A DNA stretch of 64,000 bases from Ancylostoma caninum (taxonomy: Eukaryota; Nematoda; Chromadorea; Rhabditida; Ancylostomatidae): NCBI GenBank assembly GCA_037903475.1, contig JBAJFG010000272.1, forward strand, positions 1-64,000, given 5' to 3'. The position numbers were made by a program, and so were the translations under genes. Below the pieces are notes generated by a model. The model searched no databases and was not told where the DNA came from. It saw nothing but the letters and a program-made list of their open reading frames with translations. Shown here piece by piece: positions 15,286-26,375 of this stretch. Each line of letters starts with the position of its first letter. The first letter of the stretch is position 1.

Positions 15286-18200
15286 ATAGACATATATATA
15301 AATGAATAAAAAAGTAAATAGATAAGTAAATAAATAAATAAATAAATAAATAATGAAAGGCGGAAAACTGGGCTTCATAAGAGGTTCTGGCCGTCACAGG
15401 GTCTTCTATAGGAATTGGTAGAAGCAGAAAACGTTTCAGCTCCCCACTGTTTGGAATTCTAACCAAACAAAACCTACTATTTACCTGACCCCATGACCAA
15501 AATCAACGGAATTAGCAACTGCTGCATCTCATATTGACTTTTAAATTCATTTTCCCCCAAGAAAACAGGTACTCTCCCAACGATAGCTGTCAAAAATGAG
15601 TTGGGAACACAGATTTCTTTTGCCTGTCTCCATCTCCCTGAAATTGAATATGTAAAGTAGATCAGAAACAAGTCGGTGTTGGTCATTCACAGATTGAATG
15701 TAAGCTGTGCGGTTGTGCACTACCAGACATACTTGATACTGAGTGAAAACGAGCGCGTCTCAGCCCATAGCCCTTCTGCCAGTGCCGACTACCGGTTGAA
15801 TGGGCTATATTTTGATGTATGTTCATTTTCAACCATTAAAGAGAGTGTGAAAGAACTAAGCACCTTGCTTCTGTTGTTCTTTGCCTGTTGATCGTATTAG
15901 ATCCAGTCAGCGATAAATTGAGGAAATGCAGTGTCTCCGTCTTTCGGAACTTAAAATATTTACGTATGTGCAAATTATTATAGTTTCGTCCCTTAAATAA
16001 ATGAGGAACATTCACCCGCGGAAGTGAAGTTAGTTTAATGTAGTTGGAGCAGAGATCTAGTCCTTCCAGTTTTGCAAAGAACTACAATAAATGGAAGAGC
16101 ATCTTCATTCGTTTATTTTCTGGGAACCAAGTTATTAGTTCGTAATTGATGTTGTTCAGAAACTCAAGGGTTTGAATAAGCAAATTTTTTGAGTGGCATG
16201 CTTCAATCTCGTGCGCTCTGCTTCGATTTGAAACTCGATTCCAGAAGAAGGAAGAACTATTTCCGTTAAGGTTGAAAACCTTTGAGGAACAAACTAGTGC
16301 TCAGCACTGACGTGCATTAGTCCTCCTTTGCTGAAACGATTTACGGAAACCAGCATAACGATGTACTTCTGTCTAACTGGATTATATCATTTCACTGCTA
16401 CTGACATCATGTCCAACACCGATGCCCACATCACAGCAACTGTAATTCTGCGCTAACCATGTGCTGTGTTCCCAAATTCACCTTTCCGACGACAGCTCGC
16501 AGTGGTCACGAAGCTTCTGTGAAGACCAATCATTCCAGCCAATCAGTGGCGGAACGGATATAATGACGGACAGCACCCATACCTGAAGTGGCTGATTTGA
16601 GAGTGTTCGTGGATGACTCGGAATACAAACTGGATTCGTGGTAACACGTTGTAGTCGAAAATTCTCGGTAACGCATCATTAATCGCTTGCTATTTACGGC
16701 TACATTTTCTTTTAATTTGTTGTCGTTCTAGGTAAAACACGAGACAACACTCACGATAAAAAAACGTCGCCGATTTTTTCATGAAATGCTACTTTGGAGG
16801 CTACTCTTGTGCACCTAATAGGGAAAAGACAATCCAAAAAGGCAAGGTTTGTGAGAAACACTATATTGTATACTGCCAATAAATGCCCATGTGGACGAGG
16901 TTTATCGCCTGAGATAGGTGCGGCCGCCGAGGTGCGGAAAGGATCACAGCTATCTGAAAATACTGATCGATCCTGTATCAGCTGTGAAACTCAGCCGCAC
17001 ACGATCAGAGAGAATGGGGCAGGGTTGAACATGGCATTTGTACATGTGTACGTTTTATCACTCGAGTAACTGCATAATTCGGACTGATTCGCTTTGCAGT
17101 TCCACTTTGGTGGCACCTTCAAAATGAGCACGAATGCGAGAGAACATTTTTTCAGCGTAACTGCTGCCTTTAAGAAAAGGTCCTGTGAAATTTACACACA
17201 ACAATTTGTAGATCTCATAACATGACGGGTTTATTGCTTCGTTTCAGTCAAAAGAGGCGTGCGCGTGACATGTACATGGAAGCGCTTTGTGGGAATATGC
17301 AAAATAGACGCTTCTGGATGTACGCCTGGATGTTGATCACGTCACATCGCATTTACACACCGGAGCGATTCTTTCCATTTTTAACGCTGGTGGCGCTGTT
17401 TTTCGAACGCGATGAAGAGGCAGCGAGAATGCTAGTTCAAGTGCATCAACTCTTTGTCCCTCCCGTAAATACGGATGAAGAGGCTCGCCGTACTTCACTC
17501 GTTCTGGCAGCATTGATCGCGTCGGCTTTTTAAAGCACACACAACGGAAGGAATCCCTGAAAATTTGGAGACGGACTGAGTTCGTTTCCGGGAGACACTG
17601 AGGTTGTCGCCCGTGAAGCTCAAGCCATGCGTGATTAGCCTAGTTCTCTTTTCTCGGCAACGCAAAATTGGCCTGTTATGATGATTAGTTCTGGATTCAA
17701 GGAGCGGCCCGGCTTCATGGGCTGACGCTACATGTTGATACTAGGAAGAAAACTGTTGACTACGCCTACCCATGCGGACGAAAAGTGGGTAGTTGATCAG
17801 TCAGAACTAATTCAAATGAACTGTTACGCTTCATTTTCTATTCTTTTTTTTCATAACGGCGCTTGGGAGAGTACAAATGTCGCAGCTGGTTTTTAGTGCA
17901 CTTCTGCCCCAGACTGATTTTTGTTGTAACTTTTAATTTTCGAGAGCCGCACAGATCCTAAATGTACGGCTTCGAACCAAATCTGAAACTGAGATCTGAC
18001 TAAATCCTTACAGTAACTATAACACAGCAAACAAAACGTGGCGTCCGTTTCTGTGCGTAATTTATTGGATCGTGGATAGCGCAGTACCTGTAAAAGATTA
18101 ACAGAAATATGAATACGTCGTGAAAACTCGCAATGTATCCTGAAACGCTCACCGGTCAATGGCAATAGCGCAGAGGTTCAGTATTGAGGAGGTACACAGA

Positions 18201-21200
18201 AGAATATCGGCGGTAGTGAACAGCTGGCAAACGGGAATGCCCAGCAACCACCGTCCATCTGAAAATGCCTGTTCAGATCTTGCGGAGACACCTCCGTAAC
18301 TCGCACGAACTATGCTTCTAGTCCAACTGCCCTATTTTAGTGCCCTTGCACATCAAGCCACTTCATGTTCTCATTGCGGCGCAGCCGAATTCCCACCCAC
18401 AATGACGAAGGGCGCTTATACATACTAAGCGATGCTAACAGAAGGGGATTACATTGAAATGACTAATCAGGGGAACCCCTGGAATTGCAGCTAACCAACG
18501 CTGGACGCTCAAGAAACTACTGATTGTGACACTATTGTGACATCATTGTGCATTGTTCGATTTCTTAAGAAAGCTCAAGGGGAGTCTTGTAACAAAGTCC
18601 GCTGTGTAGCCGAGTCCTAACGAAGCCACCACGTCTCAAAAATCTGCTTCTTATCCACAACGTCGAGATCATTCCCAAGCGAGGATTTGTTGTGATGTGG
18701 AGGGTCTTTGTGCATTGAGGATCAATGCTGAGCAACGTGTTTCTCTATGCAAGCTAATTGCTGCAATCGTTGGTGATTACGGAACTTCACCCTATCGTCG
18801 GCTCTTCGTTGACAGGCCGGAAGAATGCCAAATAAAGAGTCGTGTCTAAAACAAGCTGTTCATGAGCCGGGTCACCTTTGCAACTGTTGTGGTCTACGGG
18901 TTTCGCGAAGTAAGAAATTCACAAGCGCTACTCTTAATGTCCGAACAAAGACTCGCTAGTTGTTTCCAAAACTATAAGAAACATCCCAATAGGCAACTAA
19001 ATACACACATAGATATGATAGCAAAATAAGGAAAGTACCGGCTAGAAATTTGACCACGTGCAGTGGCATCACGAATATCGCTACAGCCAAATCCGATGCA
19101 GCCAAAGAGACGAGGAAGTAGTTCTGCACCTTCTTCAGCGGCCTGTAGCTGAACACAGCCACAACGACCATCGTATTTCCGGCTACGGTCATGGCAATGA
19201 TTACCTGAAAGAAGAGGGCATACAAAATGCTCACAAACTATGGTGAATCCCTCATAAAGTAAGCTCCAAAACCATTAAGGAGGCTCGGTAGCAAGAGGAC
19301 ACGACAATTCTACCAAATAATGTTCTACAAAAACAGGACATTAGCTGCTCAAAATTCACACTTAAACGGTTCATGCCCTAAAGAATGCGAGGAGGGAGGG
19401 ATGTTCTAAGAGCAACCGTTCTCATTGACACCCGGCACATCAGACCTCCTGCACTAGGCGTTTTGTTAGCAATACACTTCGGCATTTCTATGGCCATTCA
19501 AGACTGCCATGTTGAAATGAGCCCCTTGCCCACAAAATGCTATTCATGTGTTTCCGAAAGCGTCTCAGGTTGTAGAGGGTTCAAATACTTGCACGAACAA
19601 TACATATCCTTTGTAGTCCCTTCTCCTTCCAATATGTGCCTATCATACGTGAACGTTAGAAAGACTCTACAATAGAAACGCTATTCGTGTGTTTGCCCCT
19701 CAGAGACTCTGATGAGAAATCAGTGCTAAGCCCTACTGTCAAACATTCGGTCATACATTTACGATGAGATCGTCAATATTTCAAATATGTATAATGTCAC
19801 GATTTCAAATCCTCGGTTTCTGAAGATATCAATTAGGTTGCACGTGAGCAGCTGTTGCAATAACAGCCGGCATAAATGGTGGTCAATAATGGTGGTGTTT
19901 CCCTTCAAATTTGTATTTGTTGACAGTTTTCCGGAATTTTACATGTAAACAGATTCATGCATGTGTTTCCCGACATATTCTCCTAGAATGCTTAATCACA
20001 GGTGCATACTATAACATTGAAAGTAGGCAGATTGTGTTTACCGGTTCGTGTCTGCGAAAAATTCAGAAACCACAGCTGAAGAGCTGAATCTGCGGACGAA
20101 AACTTGTTGGAAAAGCAAAATTCATAGAAAAGAACTGAGAATTACGAGCCAGATTTGTTTCACTTTTTTGCGATTTGATCCTCAAAAGCATGGATCAAGG
20201 ATGGAATGAAGATGAGCTTGCTTCGTTCAGAATTTGTCGAGTAGCGTGGCAACATTTCTCTGTACTTATGCTGAAATTCGGATGCAACTGAATACGGAGA
20301 CAATAGTTTACCAACACCTGAAATTACAAAGATCCTACCGCGAGAACATCAAATATCAGTTCACAAAACTTTGAAGACATTGTGGATTCATGCGAAGCGT
20401 CAAAAATGAATCGCAAAAAAAGAATACCTCTCAATAACGAGGGAATTTGTACCTTATTGGGGATTGCTGCTGTGATTGAAAGAAGGCGTCCTAGACATCT
20501 GCGTGATCAGTAAGCGGTCGCCACTTCACTCGAGTAACATCAAGGGGTGAGTACATATTCAGTCTAACAGTCAGAAATGTGATTGGAAAATACGCCTAGA
20601 AGTTCGTTTGTGTGGTTTTGGGCTTTCTAGAGATTTGAATGTGTAGTTTGCTCGTCGAATCGCCCGCCCACTTCAGGTTTTGAGCAAGGCGATTTCCCGA
20701 AACGTAGGCCAAAATAAAGGTGTTGCCGACCCTCTGATAGACATGCCATCCCACCCTTCTTCTTCCTCCGAGCTATGGCTATATGAGCTTATTTATTTTG
20801 AAGAATAAAGAATGGAAGGTTGGCTAAATGCTCGAGAGAAACGAGTTAGTAAGGCATAAGCTCACCAAGTAGGTTATCGTGCCGAGCACGAGCTCCACGG
20901 TAGGCATGATCGGTGGTGAAGCGAGTACGAGGGCTTCTGTGGGGAAACCCGAGTGATTTATCACGCTTTCTCTTATTGAGTGTATTTTGGAGAAGACCAT
21001 ATCCTGAAATGCAATAAATCCTTTGATGGCGTAGTAGTTAGTATATGGAGTGGAGCGAACAATTACTAGTGGTTACACTATGAGGGTAATGGCTAAACTG
21101 TCCAAAGAAATTGGTCGGCATTACGTTTTTGGGTGTGGTTTAGAATTCAACTGTATCGTTGCAGTACCATGTAACCATGGAAATCTCGGAAGAAATTTAT

Positions 21201-22790
21201 AAATCCAAATGATTTGCAAGCGTTCGCTAGCATGAAGGGATATCTTCGTTGAAACGAGTAGCTGCTTAGCAAGGAGTTCATTGCGATTATCCCGACTACT
21301 GGTTCCTCCTACAGCATACAGATTTTTTTAAGCGGAACAATAATATTAAAGCAGTGTTTCACAGAAGTTGCTGCTGTTGTTGCTTCGTTGCCCAGAAATA
21401 GGAGCGTTCCTGATTAGGAGACCGCCGGATATCGACAAGTGTCATTTTTGCAGGGGTGGATTCTAGTAGCATGAAGCTTGCCATAGTAACGAGAATTCCA
21501 CTCATCAAGAATATTTCAAGTCGATCATTCCTGAGCCGAGCAGCGGCTTAACACAGCGAAGGTCTGTCTGCAAACAATGGAAGTGGAGACGAGTGAATGA
21601 AGTCTAATTCGCACCAACACTGCACTGATTATAGTTGGACGCGCACTCGTGCAGTTTTAGCCTCAATCGAATCTCGCGTTTACAACCAGCTACGCGATAA
21701 TATCGTTGGACTCGTCCATGGTGGTCAGTGGACTCGGACACCAGCGAAGCCAGATCATGTTGACGCAAAATTACTTATTTCCTTCACTTCTCAATAGGAC
21801 GTCAGAGCAACCGCGCGCGCTTCTTTCATGAATGGAAGATGGCCTCAGAGAATGTGAAGCGAATCAGACATCAGGATTAGCATCGCAACGTTTAAGAGAA
21901 AGAGAGAAATCGTGGCGCCGCTGACGTCTGTTTAAGTATTCATGTACGAACATAAGGCCACAATTCCATGAGTTCTCGTGGATAAGAAGTTTCTTCTGTA
22001 AGATCAAAAAGGCTAGTGTCAACGACTTTGCCTGGGCACGAAACGTGGAATGAGTACTTGAAAATAGTTGCCTAGAGCAGACACGAAAGCCCGTGCGAAC
22101 AGATTAACGCGAAAAAATATCGTATAAGCAGCAAGTGAATGTGCGGCAGGAGGCGGCAAGCAGGAAGCGGCTGAGAACAATGTGGATCGAGTTGCCAACT
22201 AGCGCCACTACCTCGGCATCTATTATGACATTTCGGCACCTGACGCTATCTTGTAAACGCGTTTCGCCTGCACAAAGTTTTGGTCAACGGATGTAGGGAG
22301 AATCGGAACTGAAAATTTGCTAGCCGACTTCCATAACCTTTGAACGAGGTATGTGCAAAAGAGAGAACGTGGACGTTTTCAGCTATTATGCAACGCTTGA
22401 ACGGATTCCAGAGAATATGTACATTGAGCCGTTATAGCACATTCAAAGAGAAAAAAGGAGTTACGTGGTGGAAGTTGTGACTCGGAATCCATTGGGATTA
22501 ATACACCAGGCAAACGGAATATTCGATGAGCTACTAGAGGCTAGCAGTCCTGTTATTTCCTTTGAATAAAAACGTGAAAGAAGCAAACGCTCAGCTAACT
22601 CTGGTAACGTGAGGTTCACGGCCGATCTCTGTTCATTAGTAATGGACGCGGTTGTGAGAGTCTAATAAACTTGTGCGAGGTACAAAAACAACTTTTGAAA
22701 AAAATGTGTCATACGAACGAGTGCAAGAAAAGGAGGAAAAACATTTTGTGGCTGTGAAAGGTGTCGTACCTGAGTGACATTGAGGTCCAT
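3591..22790 (-). CDS. tyra-2: Tyramine/octopamine-type GPCR, 11 exons, complete
   Basis: Class A amine receptor of the neuronal plasma membrane, probably tyramine-binding and Gi/o-coupled by family. Exons in transcript order: 22790-22770, 21003-20866, 19204-19039, 18258-18153, 18087-18012, 16582-16482, 14814-14702, 10562-10328, 10081-9967, 4002-3835, 3749-3591. All have GT/AG borders and join in frame to 465 residues. The N-terminus (MDLNVTQ) carries NVT and NHS glycosylation sites. Seen: amine-binding Asp126 (3.32), Cys119/Cys197 disulfide pair, D143-R144-Y145, TM5 Ser209/Ser213 before Pro217, CWLPFF at 391-396, WLGY at 420-423, NPFLY at 429-433, and Cys449 as a possible palmitoylation site. 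The third loop (about 230-375) is long and basic. Oddity: Cys146 replaces the usual Trp after DRY. Donors of exons 7 (GTTGTT), 8 (GTCCAC) and 9 (GTTCAG) are weak; exon 9 could instead end at 9995. The symbol rests on remembered similarity of the third loop and the RRRRxSAQP tail; ser-2 is the alternative. Confidence 0.93.
7489..7775 (+). mobile_element. tRNA-derived SINE with 13-bp target duplication
   Basis: The 5' part resembles a tRNA: an A box (TGGCACAGTGG, near 7499) and a B box (GGTTCGATCCC, near 7542) are at tRNA spacing, as expected for an internal Pol III promoter. A tRNA-unrelated body follows and ends in TTATCCTTATCCTTT. The insertion is bracketed by perfect 13-bp direct repeats TAATTTCTACACC at 7476-7488 and 7776-7788, the signature of target-primed reverse transcription. 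It lies in the receptor intron between 9966 and 4003. It has no ORF and must borrow LINE machinery. Confident as a SINE; family name unknown. Confidence 0.9.
7927..8588. mobile_element. TIR element, copy 1 of a local family, carrying a nested MITE
   Basis: The ends are perfect inverted repeats, GACAGCACTCACG at 7927-7939 and its complement at 8576-8588. The outer sequence matches 16743-17168, including a shared block CACACGATCAGAGAGAATGG near 8396. No transposase ORF, so non-autonomous. Copy 2 lacks the segment at about 8040-8264, which shows that segment arrived later. Located in an intron of the receptor gene. Confidence 0.82.
8040..8264. mobile_element. Nested MITE, about 225 bp, long TIRs
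   Basis: The first and last ~37 bp are near-perfect inverted repeats (TATTCATGCTTGCGG at the left; its complement CCGCAAGCATGAATA at the right, followed inward by GCGCGTAAAC-type sequence). The core is unusually GC-rich in CpG and GCGC words. It is absent from the same place in the related copy at 16743-17168, so it is a separate insertion inside copy 1. No coding capacity. Confidence 0.8.
12040..12215 (+). repeat. AT-rich dispersed repeat, copy A
   Basis: Begins with GCATGGGTCGCCGAATTTTT and continues as an AT-rich tract ending near CATCTGGATCTCCAAAGT. The same order of motifs recurs, diverged, at 41122-41290 (CATGGGTCGCCAAATTTTT then CTATCTGGGTCCCCAAATT). Type of element not identifiable. 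Confidence 0.6.
15248..15352. repeat. AAAT microsatellite
   Basis: A TAAA/AAAT tetranucleotide run of about 105 bp, interrupted near 15290-15325. It lies in the receptor intron between 16481 and 14815. Confidence 0.95.
16743..17168. mobile_element. TIR element, copy 2 of the 7927-8588 family
   Basis: Starts GACAACACTCACG and ends GCGTAACTGCTGCC, degraded versions of the copy 1 TIRs. It is co-linear with copy 1 through most of its length but lacks the nested 225-bp MITE. Same orientation as copy 1. It lies in the receptor intron between 18011 and 16583. Confidence 0.78.
17222..17533 (+). CDS. Hypothetical 103-residue ORF in a receptor intron
   Basis: An open frame on the strand opposite to the host gene, with a basic start (FSQKRRARD) and a hydrophobic stretch around [13 protein letters not shown] recognise no family, see no splice or promoter evidence, and it sits in an intron next to a TIR element. 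It could be chance, part of an unrecognised element, or a small nested gene. Confidence 0.2.
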   Translation: MTGLLLRFSQKRRARDMYMEALCGNMQNRRFWMYAWMLITSHRIYTPERFFPFLTLVALFFERDEEAARMLVQVHQLFVPPVNTDEEARRTSLVLAALIASAF

Positions 22791-25768
22791 GTTGAAAAGG
22801 GGGTAGCTTTAGCAAGCAGTTTTATAATTGTCGCCTGTTCGTGAGCGTCAGTTCCTCCTAATGGCGGCATGGAGATCCGCCCACATTCCTTGCTTCTCTC
22901 AAGCTCGAACAGATTGTGAGGATGGAGTTACTTATCTAGCCCGAGGGCCAGCTCCGATGAATTTGGCGAATTCGCGCTTTACACTAATTGAAATGTTCGA
23001 CGCCCAGAGTGAATCCATAATTACCTACCCTGCCAACATCATGGACCTGGCAACACGACAAGAGGACAAGCTTCAAATAGACAAGTGTGCCCCGAATAGA
23101 GGAACCTATGTTTACACGGAAATTTGAACTGCTTGACAAAAGTCTGTCATTTGTGCGAAGGGCTGTGTCCATGGAAAGCTTCATGAGTGAGGTTTTTAGT
23201 GTTTCGCACCCTGAACGATAGCACAAACGTAGGTTGGACAATTCTTCAGCATTCGCATGGTCGAAGTCATATTTGGGGGGGGGGGGGATGGGGATAGCCA
23301 GTTGGACTTCCTCCAAAGCTTCGATTTAGAGCCCTCCGGATAAGTTGTTGTACCACGCGAATTAGCTGCATTCGTTAGCAAACAGTTCCCTTACTCACGG
23401 CTGAATTTCTTTTCAAATCCCACACTCCTCCCTTTTGCAGTCGAGCTCATTTTCCTCCTTTCCAAAGGTGGTATTGGCCTAATTTTTGCAGTTTTACTGC
23501 GACTCCGGATTATCTGTGAATTTTGGCGTTCACGGTAATCCTGGTTTTTGTCTCTTTGTGAAAGTCTTGTTTTTCGAAGATTCGTTCTGGGGTGAGTCGT
23601 TTCCTTCCGAGCTATTTCTGCTAATCAGCTGCAAAAAAAGGAGCAAAACAAAGCAAATATTCTGACGGGCAATGAAGAAAAAAAGGGACAAGCAAGAGCA
23701 ATGCTACAGACTTTCTCGTTGCTCACATCCAAAGGCTGGTGAAGCTCGTCCGACCCTGTCTAAAAGTACGGAGAGAGGAGCACCGAAAGCGCCGAGAACG
23801 CCTGAGCGTTACAAAAGTTTCAACACAGCCTTCTCGGAAGCCCGACACTACGCGGATATCCCGGTAACCAGAGCTTCCGTAGTTGCTGATTAATAACTGT
23901 TAACGTAATAAGAAAACCGCATTGACATACGTAAACATGTACAAGGAAGGTGAAGAAATTGATGTGAAGGAAGAAACTCGGCGTGTTCGCAGAAGCAAAC
24001 AAAGCAGCCAATCGGAGCTGTATGCTTTCGCATGACTTCTCCCTAAAGAACATACATTAACGGGCTATGCTAGAGCGCCCTGCAACTAAGTGATTCTCCG
24101 TTTCTTTATGTGGAGCAGGATTGCTGAAAAGCTACGACTTCTCGGCTTTTCATTTTTTGTTTCAAGAGCAATTCCCATAAGAAGTGGTTCTCGTGGTAAG
24201 CCGCAAACGAAACAATTTTTTTGGCGTTTATTGCAAAGCTCAACCAGCGACGACAGCACAACAATGCAGAAAAAAACAACGACAGCAGGCCATATAACGA
24301 GTATCAACAATAAAGACGCTATTTCTCGCAGATTGCATTCCGAAATATCAGTAACGAGAATAGATCCCAGAATGATGCGATGCTTTCGCTTAGCATGTTT
24401 GATCCAGTGGTCTTGTCGGCATTCTAAGACTAATGCATCAGAAAAAAAGAACCTGTCGAACTCCAGGAACCCTTTGGGATCCAATGAGTTCTCAGCGGAT
24501 TGCTGTATGTCGGGAGGGCCAAATGGCCATTCTTCAACGAGGCGTTGTGAAAACAATAGAGAAGCGGAAAAACAGTGAAAAGTTGTGATTGAGATTCTAT
24601 TCCGGTGTGGTTGAAAGAACAGATGAAAACAAAAATTACCGTTTAAAGTGTCGTTTCTGCAAGTGCTTGATTCCCATATGATATTTATACACCTGCAATA
24701 GAAGCAGAAATCGTTCTCTTTGCAAGATCGTGCAGATTCTGCGTGGGTGAAGAAATAAGAGTGTAGTGCGGGTAGTTGTTGCTAAAATCCAAGTTTAACA
24801 GAGAAGAGGAAAGCGAAGAAAGATGAGAAGGTGATAATGAGAAAGCGAAACGGATGTGTGGTTCCTGCGCTCATTGTTTTTGTGAAATCTGCATGTTCTA
24901 TGCAGCAGTTGGCTTCGATCTAACTACGGTTTCGTGCCAATTACTTTTTTCATACCATTCCATGGGAAACTGCATCATGCTTATGCTAGAAACAATACTG
25001 TAACGTTAGAGCTGGACAACAAGCAAATCCTGTCATGCTGAAAATTCCACCAATTTTGTGTCTCTTCGCTACTTTCCTTTCAGAACTTGCACTCTGATAT
25101 GTGCATGCAAGATGAGGGAAGGAAGTCAATTAAAGCGTTCTTCTGATGAGCAGGAATGGATGTTCTTCCAGAGGCTTGTCCGCAGGCTGTGCGTCGTCTC
25201 TGGCTCGTTGTCCTTGACTTATTCCGTGAATCTCGTTCTGCCTGACAAGCATGTCAGACATGGTGAGACAAAGTCGGATGCTCTCAGCTGTCTGTTCCCA
25301 AGTGCAAGTAAACGTTGCCCACCGGCCACCCTGATGTCCACTGTGACGAGGATTTTCAAATCGCGGGAGGGTGATAAAGAAAGTTGTTTTGCGCGTTGCT
25401 ATGGATGAGTTCGGAAACGAGGCAGCTGAGCGCGATTGCATGTCTGGAATCAGAGCCGAGCGTGATGCGGTCACTTCCTGCGCGATGTTAGAAGCGAATA
25501 AAAACCGAGAAATCGCGAAAGCATTATCTCGAGCAAGACGAAGAAGAATGTGCGAACAGCCTCATTCTCGAACCGTAGACCACTGCGAATCCATAGAAGT
25601 AAACTACGACTGAGTGCTTCTCCCATCTAATGAACGTATACACAAAGCAGACTACATTTCTACAGCAACAAGTGATGCATTCTCAGATGTTTACATTTCT
25701 TGAAGCTCGTACGACAGCCTCCGCTTCAATACGTCAAAATGTGAGTAGCATGTGTCGTCTACTCCAGA
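22791..25768. other. Intergenic stretch upstream of the receptor gene
   Basis: No gene could be supported. Contains a G-run near 23276-23287. ORFs of about 100-160 codons occur on both strands at 24086-24578 and 25058-25613 without recognisable domains. The promoter of the minus-strand receptor should lie just above 22790, but no clear element stands out. Confidence 0.5.
24086..24556 (-). CDS. Hypothetical 156-residue ORF with one membrane segment
   Basis: The translation contains one clear hydrophobic segment (around LLLILVIWPAVVVFFCIVVL) followed by a CxxC pair (NCFVCGLP) and a basic tail. The opposite strand is open over almost the same bases (24090-24578), so at least one frame is a shadow. 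I do not recognise a family. It could be a single-exon gene, an exon, or chance. Confidence 0.25.
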   Translation of the reverse strand: MFSQRLVEEWPFGPPDIQQSAENSLDPKGFLEFDRFFFSDALVLECRQDHWIKHAKRKHRIILGSILVTDISECNLREIASLLLILVIWPAVVVFFCIVVLSSLVELCNKRQKNCFVCGLPREPLLMGIALETKNEKPRSRSFSAILLHIKKRRIT

Positions 25769-25773
25769 GATGG

Positions 25774-26260
25774 TGTTGATAATTATTAATTCTAATAATA
25801 TCAACCTTATTCATTTGTTTCTATTCTGTCCTGGAAATATATCATTCTGTCATGGATAGATACCGTTGTTTACGATAGGTACTTGTAAACCGCCAGGTCA
25901 TACTTAAGATAGCACTTGTATAGATACCCCTGGCGGTTATTACTTTGAAGTAGGTATCTGTTGTACAGATATGAGCATCTAGGGCAACCACGCCCACATC
26001 TTTCGCATAAAAGGCCCTGGATGCTCAGATCTAAATTCGACTTGTCGTCACTATCGTCCACGTCGCCAATTGCCGTGGTCTGAGTCAGGGAACCCTTCGA
26101 GGCGTGAACTGACAAGGACATAAACCGGCATCTACTATATTCTGGACTGTATCCAAATCAGGGAACCCTTCGTGGCGTGAACTGAGGCGGATTTAACTGT
26201 GTAACCAATAAACGGTTATTAAACAGCTCTACTCCACACAAATCCACTGGTCCCACCAAA
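25774..26260 (+). repeat. 5' LTR of the BEL/Pao element
   Basis: 487 bp, starts TGTTGATAATT and ends CCCACCAAA. Matches 35282-35768 except for three substitutions (in AATAATATC, ATAAACCGG and GTAACCAATAAA of this copy). Contains an inverted pair AACCGCCAGG (25888) / CCTGGCGGTT (25929) that could fold in the transcript, a 28-bp direct repeat (26085-26112, 26158-26185) and an AATAAA signal near its end. Confidence 0.97.
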
Positions 26261-26261
26261 T

Positions 26262-26274
26262 TGGTGCATCGGCC
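26262..26274 (+). promoter_or_regulatory. Primer-binding site, tRNA-Gly type
   Basis: TGGTGCATCGGCC begins one base after the LTR and is complementary to the 3' end (including CCA) of nematode tRNA-Gly as I recall it. It would prime minus-strand DNA synthesis. Confidence 0.8.
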
Positions 26275-26375
26275 ATTGGTGTATCACTTTCTCGGCGTTA
26301 CAAAAGCCAGAAAGTTGATCAAGAAGACCCGCGTGGCAGGAACATCTCCACGGCCACTTGGACGACTCGACTAGT

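Noticed and set aside
24090..24578. 162-codon plus-strand ORF
   Set aside because: Overlaps the minus ORF; Ser/Arg/Lys-rich low-complexity translation with no domain. The minus frame, with a membrane segment, is the better of two weak candidates.
25058..25613. Overlapping ORFs of 116, 114 and 80 codons
   Set aside because: Present on both strands, no recognisable domain, no splice logic, next to a retroelement insertion.
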